From assembly GCA_947038515.1 (NCBI GenBank), contig CAMQWJ010000008.1:1-64000 (forward strand): 64,000 nt of DNA, written 5' to 3'. Below are positions 35,533 to 45,157 of the stretch, piece by piece (within the stretch, counting starts at the first letter, position 1; each line of letters opens with the position of its first letter). This DNA comes from an uncultured Fusobacteriaceae bacterium. Lineage in GTDB: Bacteria; Fusobacteriota; Fusobacteriia; Fusobacteriales; Fusobacteriaceae. The notes under the pieces were generated by a model, which saw only the letters and a program-made list of their open reading frames with translations, ran no database searches and was not told where the DNA came from. Both the position numbers and the translations under genes were made by a program.

Positions 35533-36822
35533 ATGTCAAAATTAAGAATTGTTCATTATGTTAATCAGTTCTTTGCTAATCTTGGTGGAGAAGAAATGGC
35601 ACATATTTCTCCTGAAAAAAAAGTTGGCAAAATTGGACCTGGTCTTGGTCTAGAAAAAGAATTTGGAGCTGAAGCTGAAATAGTTGCAACTATAATATGT
35701 GGTGACTCTTATTTCAACGAAAACCTTGAAGCTGCAAAAAAAGAGATTCTTGAATTAATTAAAGCAGAAAAACCAGACTTATTTGTTGCTGGACCTGCTT
35801 TTAATGCTGGAAGATATGGTGTTGCTTGTGGTACAATTTGTAAATTGGTTCAAGAAGAGCTTGGCATACCTGCTATTACTGGAATGTACATTGAAAATCC
35901 AGGTGCTGATATGTTTAAAAAAGATTTATACATAGTTGAAACTAAGAATTCAGCTGCTGATATGAGATCTGCACTTCCACTTATGGCAACTTTAGCTAAG
36001 AAGCTTCTTAATAAAGAAAAACTTGGTACGCCAGCAGAAGAACATTATATTCTAAGAGGAATCAGACGTAACTATTTTGCTGAAAAATGTGGTGCTGAAA
36101 GAGCTGTTGATATGCTTGTTAAAAAATTATCTAACAAACCTTTTGAAACTGAGTACCCTATGCCTACTTTTGATAGAGTTGAGCCTGGAAAAGCTATTCT
36201 TGATATGAAAAAAGCTAAAATAGCTCTTGTTACATCTGGTGGAATAGTTCCAACAGGTAATCCTGATAGAATTGAATCATCTTCAGCATCAAAATATGGT
36301 GAATACTCTATAGATAATATGGGTGAAACTGCACATGGAGGATATGATCCTACTTATGCAAATGAAAATCCAAATAGAGTTCTTCCAGTTGATGTATTAA
36401 AAGACTTAGAAGCAGAAGGTAAAATAGGTTCTATTTTCCCTTACTACTATACTACTGTTGGTAATGGTACTTCTGTTAAAAGTTCTGATGCATTTGCTAC
36501 TGAATTTGCTGCTAAACTAGTCTCTGAAGGGGTTGATGGTGTTATTCTAACATCTACTTGAGGAACTTGTACTCGTTGCGGTGCAACGATGGTAAAAGCA
36601 ATAGAAAGAACAGGAATTCCAGTAGTGCATATATGTACAGTTGTACCTATATCTCTTACTGTTGGAGCTAATAGAATTGTTCCAGCCTTTGCAATTCCTT
36701 ATCCTCTTGGGAATCCTTTAATTGATGCTACAGAAGAAAAACTAATGAGAAGACATATGGTTGAAAAAGCTTTAGTAGCTTTAGAAACTGAAGTTGATAC
36801 TCAAACTGTTTTTGAGAAGTAA
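35533..36822 (+). CDS. grdB: Glycine reductase protein B, selenoprotein subunit gamma (in-frame UGA)
   Basis: GrdB is the substrate-specific selenoprotein subunit that, with pyruvoyl GrdE, splits glycine's C-N bond and hands the carboxymethyl group to GrdA. The frame from ATG 35533 continues through TGA at 36559-36561 (residue 343) to 36822, 429 residues in all. Its motif T-S-T-U-G-T-C-T-R-C-G-A is the family signature. Annotation software will usually split it into 342- and 77-residue pieces. A SECIS-like hairpin follows the UGA. SD AAAGGAG precedes the start. Confidence 0.97.
36559..36588 (+). promoter_or_regulatory. SECIS-like element of grdB
   Basis: After UGA (36559-36561) come 12 nt and then the hairpin CGTTGC-GGT-GCAACG (36574-36588). 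The GGU loop begins 18 nt after the UGA, the same distance and loop as in the E. coli fdhF SECIS that binds SelB. Confidence 0.85.
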
Positions 36823-36828
36823 AAATTT

Positions 36829-36868
36829 AGCTGGAGAGTAAGAAGTGTCTTACACTTCAGCTTTTTTT
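36829..36868 (+). terminator. Terminator-like hairpin inside the grd operon, between grdB and grdC
   Basis: AGCTGGAGAGTAAG (36829-36842) pairs with CTTACACTTCAGCT (36849-36862), 14 positions with one mismatch and one G-U. The loop is 6 nt and T7 follows. Expression of grdC/grdD must read through it. Confidence 0.85.
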
Positions 36869-36902
36869 CTATAATTTTCTATAAATTTAGGAGGTTTTAA
36901 TA

Positions 36903-38438
36903 ATGAGTTATGCTGTTCTTAAAAGTGCTGGGTATGCATTAGTTCATACTCCAGAAATGATTTTACACAATGGAGCTACACAAAGTACAGAAAAATTGAC
37001 TAATCCAGATTCTGACTATTTAAAAAATATAAGAGATTCTTATAGAAGTTATGAAGAAGTTATTAGCTATGCACCTAATCAAGTTTATATTGGTAACTTA
37101 ACTCCTGAAGAATTAAAAGAAATCCCTGAGCCTTGGTACAATAATAAAATTGAAGCTAAGCGTGAAGGAAAATTTGGTGAAATTCTTCCAGAAGATGAGT
37201 TTTTAATTTTGATTAAAATATGTGATAAATTTGATTTAGTTCTTTTAGAGGAATCTTTTTTAAAGACAGCTTCTGAAAAATATAATCAAAATCCAGTTGC
37301 ACTTCCAGATGAAACTGCAACATTAACTGGTACGACTCTTGAGATTATTACTAACTTTGTTAATAATGAAGGAAGTGAAGGGTTATATCACAATAATAAA
37401 TTAGTTGGTTGTATCAAAAAAGCACATGATATTGATATTAATCTTTCTTCTCATACTATTTTAGAAAATCTTGTTGTAAAAGCTTCTGGTGTTTTAGCTT
37501 TTAAACATCTTTTACATAAAAATTCTATTTCACCTACTTCTATTGACTACATTATCGAATGTTCTGAAGAGGCTTGTGGAGATATTAATCAAAGAGGTGG
37601 AGGAAATTTTGCCAAAGCGATTGGAGAGATGGTTGGTACACTTAATGCAACAGGTTCTGACCTTAGAGGTTTCTGTGCTGCACCTACTCATGCTCTAATA
37701 TCTGCTGCTTCTCTTGTTAAAGCTGGTACTTATGATAATGTTGTTATTGTAGCCGGTGGAGCAACTGCTAAACTTGGAATGAATGGTAAAGATCACGTAA
37801 AAAAAGGGCTTCCTATATTAGAAGATGTCTTAGGGGCTTTTGCTATTTTAGTTTCTAGAAATGATGGTGTTTCTCCAATTATTAGAACTGATTTAGTTGG
37901 TAAACATACTGTTGGTACTGGTTCTTCACCTCAAGGTGTAATCATGGCCCTTATCAGTGCTCCCCTTGACAAAGCAGGATTAAAAGTAACTGATATAGAT
38001 AAATATTCTGTAGAAATGCAAAATCCTGATATTACAAAACCAGCTGGTGCTGGAGATGTTCCAGAAGGTAACTATAAAATGATAGGTGCTATTGGAGTTA
38101 AGAGAGGAGAATTAGAAAGAACTGGAATTATACCATTTATTGAAACACATGGTATGAAAGGTTGGGCACCTACACAAGGACATATTCCTTCTGGAGTTCC
38201 GTATTGTGGATTTGCTATCTCTGATTTAACTACTGGCTCTCTTAATCGAGCTATGATTGTTGGAAAAGGTTCTTTATTCCTTGGTAGAATGACTAACCTA
38301 TTTGATGGAGTTTCTGTTATTTTAGAAAGAAATAATGGAACAACTGAAAAGAATTCTTCTGTTTCTCAAGAAGAAATTAATAAAATGATTGCAAATGCTA
38401 TGAGAGATTTTGCAAATAATTTTTTATCTAAAGAATAA
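36903..38438 (+). CDS. grdC: Glycine reductase protein C, beta subunit
   Basis: Protein C receives the carboxymethyl group from Se-carboxymethyl GrdA and converts it to an acetyl thioester, then to acetyl phosphate. GrdC (511 residues) is related to 3-oxoacyl-ACP synthase III folds (FCAAPTHALISAASLVKAGTYDNVVIVAGG, read in parts). Conserved IIECSEEACGDINQRGGGNF is a GrdC block. It has SD AGGAGG. It lies after the intra-operon terminator and 10 bp before grdD. Confidence 0.95.
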   Translation: MSYAVLKSAGYALVHTPEMILHNGATQSTEKLTNPDSDYLKNIRDSYRSYEEVISYAPNQVYIGNLTPEELKEIPEPWYNNKIEAKREGKFGEILPEDEFLILIKICDKFDLVLLEESFLKTASEKYNQNPVALPDETATLTGTTLEIITNFVNNEGSEGLYHNNKLVGCIKKAHDIDINLSSHTILENLVVKASGVLAFKHLLHKNSISPTSIDYIIECSEEACGDINQRGGGNFAKAIGEMVGTLNATGSDLRGFCAAPTHALISAASLVKAGTYDNVVIVAGGATAKLGMNGKDHVKKGLPILEDVLGAFAILVSRNDGVSPIIRTDLVGKHTVGTGSSPQGVIMALISAPLDKAGLKVTDIDKYSVEMQNPDITKPAGAGDVPEGNYKMIGAIGVKRGELERTGIIPFIETHGMKGWAPTQGHIPSGVPYCGFAISDLTTGSLNRAMIVGKGSLFLGRMTNLFDGVSVILERNNGTTEKNSSVSQEEINKMIANAMRDFANNFLSKE

Positions 38439-38448
38439 GGAGGAAGGT

Positions 38449-39591
38449 ATGAACCAAGAATTAAATTCATTTATCGGTAATACCTTTCTGAGCCTAGCCG
38501 ATGAATTAGAAAAAAAAGGTTTTGGTAAAAAAATAAATATAGGTGTTACACTTTTAGGAAGTGAACTTGGAGTTGATAACGTACTTGCTGGAGCTGAACT
38601 TGCTGCTAAAAAAACTGGTGTTACTGTTACTCTTATTGGTCCTAAAGTTGAAACAAACCTACCTTTAATTGAAGTAAATACTGAGTCTGAAGCCCATCAA
38701 AAACTTGATGAACTTCTTGATTCTAAATTTTTAGATGCAGTAGTAACTATGCATTATCCTTTTCCTATAGGTGTTGCAACAGTTGGAAAAGTAATAACAC
38801 CTACAGGAAAAGAGATGTTTATTACTACTACTACTGGTACTTCTTCTACTAATAGAATTGAAGGAATGTTAAAAAATGCTGTTTATGGGAATATAGTTGC
38901 TAAAGCTTCTGGAATTTCAAAACCAACTATTGCTATACTCAATGTTGATGGTGCAAATGAAGTTGAAAAGCATCTACGAAAATTAGCTAGTAATGGTTAT
39001 GATATCACTTTTGGAGAATCTCAAAGAAGTGATAAAGGTACTATTCTTAGAGGGAATGATCTGATTTTAGGTAGTTCTGATGTTGTTGTTACAGATTCTC
39101 TAACTGGAAATATTCTTATGAAATTATTCTCTTCTTTCAACAGTGGAGGAAAAGAAGAAGTTTTAGGATATGGATATGGTCCTGGAATTGGTTTTGGATA
39201 TAGCAAGAAAATTTTTATTGTTTCAAGAGCTTCAGGTCCTAAAGTTATTGCTGGTGGAATTGAATATGCAGTTGATATGGTAAAAGGTAATCTTACTACA
39301 GTTCTAAATGATGAAGAAAAAATGTTAACTAATTCTGGATTTAAAGACCTTTTAAGTTTGTTTAAAAAAGAAGTTTCAAGCTCTGTCAAAACAAAAGAAG
39401 TAAAAAAAGAAGTTGTAACTTCTCAAATTTCTGGTGTTGATATTATGGAACTTGAAAATGCAGTTGCTTACCTACTTGAAAATGATTTATATGCAGAAGC
39501 TGGAATGGGATGTACTGGTCCTATTGTAATGGTTAACGAAAGAAATGAGGCAAAAGCAAAAGATCTATTAGTGAAAAAAGACTATATTTAG
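38449..39591 (+). CDS. grdD: Glycine reductase protein C, alpha subunit
   Basis: GrdD (380 residues) is PlsX-related and carries the acetyl-phosphate-forming active site. The late cysteine in GMGCTGPIVMVNE is residue 355 by codon count, equivalent to the reactive Cys359 described in clostridia. Start: ATG 38449 after AGGAGG; an upstream in-frame ATG at 38410 lies deep inside grdC and has no SD. The product acetyl phosphate feeds acetate kinase, which is not in this window. Confidence 0.95.
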   Translation: MNQELNSFIGNTFLSLADELEKKGFGKKINIGVTLLGSELGVDNVLAGAELAAKKTGVTVTLIGPKVETNLPLIEVNTESEAHQKLDELLDSKFLDAVVTMHYPFPIGVATVGKVITPTGKEMFITTTTGTSSTNRIEGMLKNAVYGNIVAKASGISKPTIAILNVDGANEVEKHLRKLASNGYDITFGESQRSDKGTILRGNDLILGSSDVVVTDSLTGNILMKLFSSFNSGGKEEVLGYGYGPGIGFGYSKKIFIVSRASGPKVIAGGIEYAVDMVKGNLTTVLNDEEKMLTNSGFKDLLSLFKKEVSSSVKTKEVKKEVVTSQISGVDIMELENAVAYLLENDLYAEAGMGCTGPIVMVNERNEAKAKDLLVKKDYI

Positions 39592-39641
39592 TTATTTTTC
39601 AATCTTTAATCTTTAATAATTCGTATATAAGAGAGGACAAT

Positions 39642-41942
39642 ATGTTTAAGATTTTAAATAAAAAATGGTTAAGTGAAAAAATTTGTTTAATGGATATTGA
39701 GGCAAAAGCTCTTGCTTCTTCTGCTAAACCTGGTCAATTTTTGATTGTAAAAATAGATGAGAGAGGGGAAAGAATTCCTTTAACTATTTGTGATTTTGAT
39801 ATCTCAAAGGGAACTGTTACTATTATTTTCTTAGTACTTGGAGAAAGTACTAGAAGAATGGGAACTTTGGAAATTGGTGACTATTTTCAAGATGTTATGG
39901 GTCCACTTGGTCAACCTAGTGAATTTTTACATGAAGATATGAGTACTTTAAGAAACAAAAAAATTCTTTTTGTTGCTGGTGGTATTGGAGCTGCTCCTGT
40001 TTATCCACAAGTTAAGTGGTTTAAAGAAAACGGTATTGATGTCGATGTTATTACTGGTGCTAAAACTAAAAATATTATCATTTTAGAAGAAGAAATGAAA
40101 AAAGTAGCAGCAAATTATTATCCTTGTACTGATGACGGTAGTCATGGTTTTCATGGTTTAGTAACTAATAAAATTGATAACCTAATCAATAATGAAAAAA
40201 AGCACTATGACCATATAGTTGCTATTGGACCTATGATTATGATGAAATTTGCAGTTTTAAAAGCTAAAGAATACAATATTCCAACAACAGTAAGTTTAAA
40301 TCCTTTAATGATTGATGGTACTGGTATGTGTGGAGCTTGTAGAGTTACTATAGACAATACTATTAAATTTGCTTGTGTTGATGGTCCTGAGTTTGATGGC
40401 TACAAAGTTGATTTTGATGAAGCAATGAGAAGACAAGAAGTTTTTAGAACTGAAGAAGGTAAAGCTTATTTAGAGAAAGTTGAAAAAGAAACTCATCATT
40501 CTCCTAAATGTGAGTGCCATGAAGACGTTAAAGTATCAGTGGAACCTAAAAAAATTATTGTTGATCGAATGAAAAAAGTTCCTATAAAGGAGCAGCCTCC
40601 TTTGGAAAGAGCAAAAAATTTCAAAGAAGTTACTCTTAATTATTCATTAGAAGAAGCAATGGCAGAAGCTAGTCGATGTCTTGAATGTAAAAATCCACTT
40701 TGTGTTAAAGGGTGTCCTGTCTCTATTGATATTCCTGGTTTTATTTCTAAAATAAAAACTGGAAATGTAATAGAAGCTGGTAAAATTTTAAAAAAATATA
40801 CTTCTTTACCAGCTATTTGTGGTAGAGTTTGTCCACAGGAAACACAATGTGAAGAGAAATGTGTTCTTGGAATAAAAGGTGAAGCTGTTGCCATTGGAAA
40901 ATTAGAAAAATTCATTGGGGATTACTTACTTGAAAACCCATTACCTCTTGAACCCATTGTTAAAAATGGTCATAAAGTAGCCGTTGTAGGAAGTGGTCCT
41001 GGTGGACTTACTGCTGCTGGAGATTTAGCAAAAATGGGCTATGATGTTGTAGTATTTGAGGCTCTTCATAAACTTGGTGGAGTTTTAACTTATGGAATTC
41101 CTGAATTTAGACTTCCAAAAGATATCATTGTACAAAAAGAGATAGATAGTATTAAAAATTTAGGTGTTCAATTTATTACTAATATTGTCATTGGTAAAAC
41201 AATAACTGTTGATGAATTACTTGAAAAAGAAGGATTCAAATCTGTCTTTATAGCTAGTGGAGCAGGACTACCTAAATTTATGGGAATTCCTGGTGAAAAT
41301 TTAAATGGTGTATACTCTGCAAATGAATTTTTAACTAGAGTAAACCTTATGAAATCTTACTTACCTGGTTACGACACTCCATTAAAAATTGGTAAAACTA
41401 TCGCTGTAATTGGTGGTGGAAATGTTGCTATGGATGCTGTAAGAACTAGTAAAAGACTTGGTTTTGATGCACATATCCTGTATAGAAGAGGAGAAAAAGA
41501 TTTCCCTGCTAGACTTGAGGAAGTTCATCATGCTAAAGAGGAAGGAATTATTATTAATGATCTTACACTTCCTAAAGAAATTATTGGTGATGAAAAAGGA
41601 AATGTTATTGCTTTAAGATGTGTAAAAACTTCTATGGGCGAACCTGATGCAAGTGGAAGAAGACAATTTAATGAAGTTGAAAACTCTGAATTTATAATGT
41701 CGGTTGATACTGTTGTAATGTCTATTGGTACTTCTCCTAATCCTTTAATATCTCAAACTACAAAAAATTTAGATATTAACAAATGGAAATGTATAGTTGC
41801 AGACGAATGGGGAGCGACTAGCAAAAATGGTGTTTTTGCTGGTGGTGATGCTGTTTCTGGTGCTTCTACAGTTATTTTAGCTATGGAAGCTGGTAAAAAA
41901 TCTGCTATTGCTATTGATAAATTTATAAAAGAAAAATTTTAA
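39642..41942 (+). CDS. Nfn-like fusion: ferredoxin-NAD(P) flavoprotein plus GltD-type small subunit
   Basis: A single 766-residue chain joins two normally separate subunits. Residues about 1-285 are a PyrK/NfnA-like FAD/NAD module with a 2Fe-2S cysteine set (GTGMCGACRV...FACVDGPEFDG). From about 320, a GltD/NfnB-like module has 4Fe-4S cysteines (CLECKNPLCVKGCPV, CGRVCPQETQCEEKC), an FAD site (AVVGSGPGGLTAAGDLAKMG) and an NADP site (AVIGGGNVAMDAVRTSKRLG). It probably performs NADH-dependent ferredoxin:NADP oxidoreduction or a sulfide-dehydrogenase-like role. Lying 50 bp after grdD, it may supply reductant to TrxB. Confidence 0.9.
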   Translation: MFKILNKKWLSEKICLMDIEAKALASSAKPGQFLIVKIDERGERIPLTICDFDISKGTVTIIFLVLGESTRRMGTLEIGDYFQDVMGPLGQPSEFLHEDMSTLRNKKILFVAGGIGAAPVYPQVKWFKENGIDVDVITGAKTKNIIILEEEMKKVAANYYPCTDDGSHGFHGLVTNKIDNLINNEKKHYDHIVAIGPMIMMKFAVLKAKEYNIPTTVSLNPLMIDGTGMCGACRVTIDNTIKFACVDGPEFDGYKVDFDEAMRRQEVFRTEEGKAYLEKVEKETHHSPKCECHEDVKVSVEPKKIIVDRMKKVPIKEQPPLERAKNFKEVTLNYSLEEAMAEASRCLECKNPLCVKGCPVSIDIPGFISKIKTGNVIEAGKILKKYTSLPAICGRVCPQETQCEEKCVLGIKGEAVAIGKLEKFIGDYLLENPLPLEPIVKNGHKVAVVGSGPGGLTAAGDLAKMGYDVVVFEALHKLGGVLTYGIPEFRLPKDIIVQKEIDSIKNLGVQFITNIVIGKTITVDELLEKEGFKSVFIASGAGLPKFMGIPGENLNGVYSANEFLTRVNLMKSYLPGYDTPLKIGKTIAVIGGGNVAMDAVRTSKRLGFDAHILYRRGEKDFPARLEEVHHAKEEGIIINDLTLPKEIIGDEKGNVIALRCVKTSMGEPDASGRRQFNEVENSEFIMSVDTVVMSIGTSPNPLISQTTKNLDINKWKCIVADEWGATSKNGVFAGGDAVSGASTVILAMEAGKKSAIAIDKFIKEKF

Positions 41943-42074
41943 TATAATTAATTAGAATATATCATCAATATTTTTTTGTACAGTTTCACATATAAACTTA
42001 TTTGTTCCAAATAATAATTTAAATAAAAATAATATTTATTTTTATATTTATATTTTTAAGGAGGAGAAAATATT

Positions 42075-43466
42075 ATGGAAGCTTTTACTCTATTTATTGA
42101 AAAATTAAGTGGTTTTGTTTGGAACTCAGTACTAATCTTTTTACTACTGGGAACTGGAATATTCTATACTATAAAATTAAACTTTGTACAAATTAGAAAA
42201 TTTAAAGAAGGTTATTTACGAGTTGTAAAAGGTGCTACACTAAATGGTAAAGCTGCTGGAGAAGATGGAATGAGTTCTTTCCAATCTTTGGCAACAGCTA
42301 TTGCTGCACAAGTTGGTACTGGTAACCTTGCTGGTGCTGCCACTGCCATAGCTGCTGGTGGACCTGGAGCTATCTTTTGGATGTGGTTAAGTGCTTTTTT
42401 TGGAATGGCAACCGTCTATTCCGAAGCTGTTCTTGGTCAACTATTTAAAAGAAAAGTTGAAGGTCAAATGACAGGAGGTCCTGCATATTATATTAGTGAA
42501 GGACTTGGAAATACTAAATTTAGTAAAGCTCTTGCTGCTTTTTTTGGAATAATGTGTATTTTAGCACTTGCCTTCATGGGAAATGCTGTACAATCTAACT
42601 CCATTGCAATTGCTTTTCATAATGTTATTCCTTCCGTTAGTACAGGAGTATTTGGGGCTATCATTGCAATACTAGCAGGATTCATTTTTCTAGGTGGAGT
42701 TAAGAGAATTGCTTCCTTCACAGAAAAAGTTGTTCCTGTTATGGCAGGAACATATGTATTGGCTACTATTATAATAATTTTATTTAATCTATCAGAAATT
42801 GTACCTGCATTAAAAATGATAGTTGTTGGAGCTTTTAATCCTTCTGCAATTTTTGGAGGTGCTTTAGGAGTTACAATAAAACAAGCAATTAGATTTGGAG
42901 TTGCCCGTGGAGTTTTCTCTAATGAGGCTGGTATGGGATCTACTCCACATGCACATGCAGTTGCTAAAGTTAAACATCCTTGTGAACAAGGAGCAGTTGC
43001 CATTCTAACAGTTTTTATAGATACATTTATCGTCCTTACTTGTACGGCTGTGGTTATCATTATGAAAGGTGACTTAGCAAATACTAAGCTTACTGGTATT
43101 GAACTTACTCAAGCAGCTTTTGTTGGGGCTATGGGGCGTCATGGAGCTATCTTTATTGCTATCTGTCTTCTATTCTTTGCCTTCTCAACTATTGTTGGTT
43201 GGTACTATTTTGGAGAAACTAATATAAAATATCTTTTTGGGATAAAAGCTTTAACACCTTATCGATTAATTGTTGTTGCTTGTATCTTTTTAGGTTCTTT
43301 AGCTAAAGTTGATTTAGTTTGGGTTTTATCCGATTTCTTTAATGGATTAATGGCTTTTCCAAACTTAGTTGCACTATTAATTTTATATAAATATGTAAAA
43401 AAATCTAGTGATGAATATGAAGTTATTTCAGCAGTTGAAAGAGAAAATTTAAAAAAAGAAGTTTAA
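42075..43466 (+). CDS. Sodium:alanine/glycine symporter (AGCS family)
   Basis: A 463-residue inner-membrane transporter with about ten to eleven helices. Family motifs are clear: SSFQSLATAIAAQVGTGNLAG, AAGGPGAIFWMWLSAFFGMA, and GVARGVFSNEAGMGSTPHAHA. AGCS carriers import alanine or glycine with Na+. Placed directly after the glycine reductase genes, glycine is the most likely substrate. SD AAGGAGGAG. A terminator follows, so it may be the last gene of the grd transcript or a separate unit. Confidence 0.95.
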   Translation: MEAFTLFIEKLSGFVWNSVLIFLLLGTGIFYTIKLNFVQIRKFKEGYLRVVKGATLNGKAAGEDGMSSFQSLATAIAAQVGTGNLAGAATAIAAGGPGAIFWMWLSAFFGMATVYSEAVLGQLFKRKVEGQMTGGPAYYISEGLGNTKFSKALAAFFGIMCILALAFMGNAVQSNSIAIAFHNVIPSVSTGVFGAIIAILAGFIFLGGVKRIASFTEKVVPVMAGTYVLATIIIILFNLSEIVPALKMIVVGAFNPSAIFGGALGVTIKQAIRFGVARGVFSNEAGMGSTPHAHAVAKVKHPCEQGAVAILTVFIDTFIVLTCTAVVIIMKGDLANTKLTGIELTQAAFVGAMGRHGAIFIAICLLFFAFSTIVGWYYFGETNIKYLFGIKALTPYRLIVVACIFLGSLAKVDLVWVLSDFFNGLMAFPNLVALLILYKYVKKSSDEYEVISAVERENLKKEV

Positions 43467-43474
43467 CAATTTCT

Positions 43475-43503
43475 AAAAAAGAAGTCCTAAAGGCTTCTTT
43501 TTT
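43475..43503 (+). terminator. Intrinsic terminator after the AGCS transporter
   Basis: AAAAAAGAAG-T-CC-TAAA-GG-CTTCTTTTTT: a 12-bp stem with one bulged T and a 4-nt loop, ending in a T run. Confidence 0.85.
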
Positions 43504-43645
43504 AGAGTAATCATTAATTGAACCTAACATGCCAACTTATATAAAACCTTTTATTAACATGATGAAACTTTGAAATTATATGAAATAACAAAAACTACTT
43601 TAAAATCTATATTACAAAATAAACTTTATACAGGAGGTAGTATCT

Positions 43646-45154
43646 ATGAATAAAAATTCACGACCTAATTATTTTTTATTTACAGTTCCAATGACTGTTA
43701 TCATAGCAATTTTCGCCGTTCTATTCCCTAATAACTTTTCTAAGACTTTAGAAACTTTAATGGTTTTTTTCTTTACAATGTTTGATTGGTTTATTATTTG
43801 GTTGCCTTTTGCTGCTATTTTACTTATAGGATATCTTGCTTTTCATCCTAAGATTGGTAAATATCGTCTTGGTGGAGTAGATTCCGTGCCTGAATACCGA
43901 ACTTTTTCATGGCTTTCAATGCTCTTTACTGCTGGAATTGGAGTCGGAATTGTTTTTTTCGGACCTATTGAAGGTGTTCTTGAATATCTAAATTCTAATT
44001 TGGCACAAAGAGCTTATTTTTCACCATCTGAAGCACAAAATGCTGCTATGGGGATCACAGTATGGCTTTGGGGAATTCCTGCTTGGGGATTCTATTCTAT
44101 AGGAGGACTTATAGTAGCTTACTTTGCTTATCGTCACAACACAGAGTTTATTACTTCAGCAGCTATCGAAAAAGCTTTTAGTAAGAAAAAATGGGCTAAG
44201 AAAGTTGCAATAGTATCTACAACTCTTATTATTATTGCAACAGCTATCTCAATAGCAGCCTCTTATACGATGTCTGCTCAACAAGTTAATGCTGGAATCA
44301 ACTATCTCTTAGGAACAAATTATGATATCAAAATTTATATTTTAATTATTTCTTCAATTTTAATAGCACTTTTCTCAATTTTACCTATTAGTAAAGGAAT
44401 GAAACTTTTAGGAGATTTTACAGTTTATATAACAATATTCATTTTGGCTATTATTTTTCTATTCGGACCAACACGATATTTTATGATGGTAATTATAGAA
44501 AATATTGGAAATGTTATTACTTCAACTGTTAAATATAGTTTTAATCTTTGGATTTATGAAGATAGAAAATGGATGGTATGGTATGCTATATTTTATTGGG
44601 TATATTGGATTACATGGACACCATTTGTTGGTACTTTTTTGGCAAAAATTTCCAAAGGGAGAACAATAAAAGAGTTTTTACTCGCTTCTACTCTAGTCCC
44701 ATCTGGATTTTTATTAGTGTGGTTTTCTGTATTTAGTGGATACGCTCTGCTTGATACTATTAATGGTAGTGGAACTATTATGAAAGTTGCCAGTTCACCA
44801 CAATATGAAGGAACAGTATATCAATTACTTGATTTAATGCCATTTTCAGGTTTTACCAAAATTGTTGTAGTTATATTATTTACAGCCTTTGTAATAACTA
44901 CTGCAGTTAGTGGAGCTATTTCTTTAGGAATGATGACAAGTAAAGACGGTATAACAATCACTAAAAAAAACACTCTCATTTGGGCAATTATTATGCCTTG
45001 TATAGGCTTCGCCGCTCTTGTTAGTGGAAAAATTGAAGGAATAAAAGCTTTAGGAACATTCTCTGGATTTCCTGGTATGTTTTTCCTTTTACTTTGTGTA
45101 GCCGGACTACTAAAACAACTGCGGAAAGATTTTAAAAATAAAGGAGATGAGTAG
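43646..45154 (+). CDS. BCCT-family transporter (betaine/carnitine/choline type)
   Basis: A 502-residue, twelve-helix secondary transporter. The BCCT signature in helix 8 reads FYWVYWITWTPFVGTFLAKISKGRTIKEF in pieces, and AGIGVGIVFFGPIEGVLEYL replaces the usual unwound-helix motif with its GxGxG. It imports quaternary amines. Which one is unknown, but the downstream carnitine/choline acyltransferase suggests carnitine or choline. There are no long N- or C-terminal regulatory tails as in osmosensing BetP. It opens a three-gene unit; SD AGGAGGT. Confidence 0.93.
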   Translation: MNKNSRPNYFLFTVPMTVIIAIFAVLFPNNFSKTLETLMVFFFTMFDWFIIWLPFAAILLIGYLAFHPKIGKYRLGGVDSVPEYRTFSWLSMLFTAGIGVGIVFFGPIEGVLEYLNSNLAQRAYFSPSEAQNAAMGITVWLWGIPAWGFYSIGGLIVAYFAYRHNTEFITSAAIEKAFSKKKWAKKVAIVSTTLIIIATAISIAASYTMSAQQVNAGINYLLGTNYDIKIYILIISSILIALFSILPISKGMKLLGDFTVYITIFILAIIFLFGPTRYFMMVIIENIGNVITSTVKYSFNLWIYEDRKWMVWYAIFYWVYWITWTPFVGTFLAKISKGRTIKEFLLASTLVPSGFLLVWFSVFSGYALLDTINGSGTIMKVASSPQYEGTVYQLLDLMPFSGFTKIVVVILFTAFVITTAVSGAISLGMMTSKDGITITKKNTLIWAIIMPCIGFAALVSGKIEGIKALGTFSGFPGMFFLLLCVAGLLKQLRKDFKNKGDE

Positions 45155-45157
45155 ATT

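Noticed and set aside
36589-36822. Separate 77-residue gene after grdB
   Set aside because: It is the C-terminal part of GrdB after the UGA; it has no SD and continues the same frame.
39021-39389. 122-codon open frame antisense to grdD
   Set aside because: It lies wholly opposite a well-supported gene, with no initiation signals.
42617-43060. 147-codon open frame antisense to the AGCS transporter
   Set aside because: It has no SD or promoter, and the residue pattern is that of an antisense shadow of a membrane protein.
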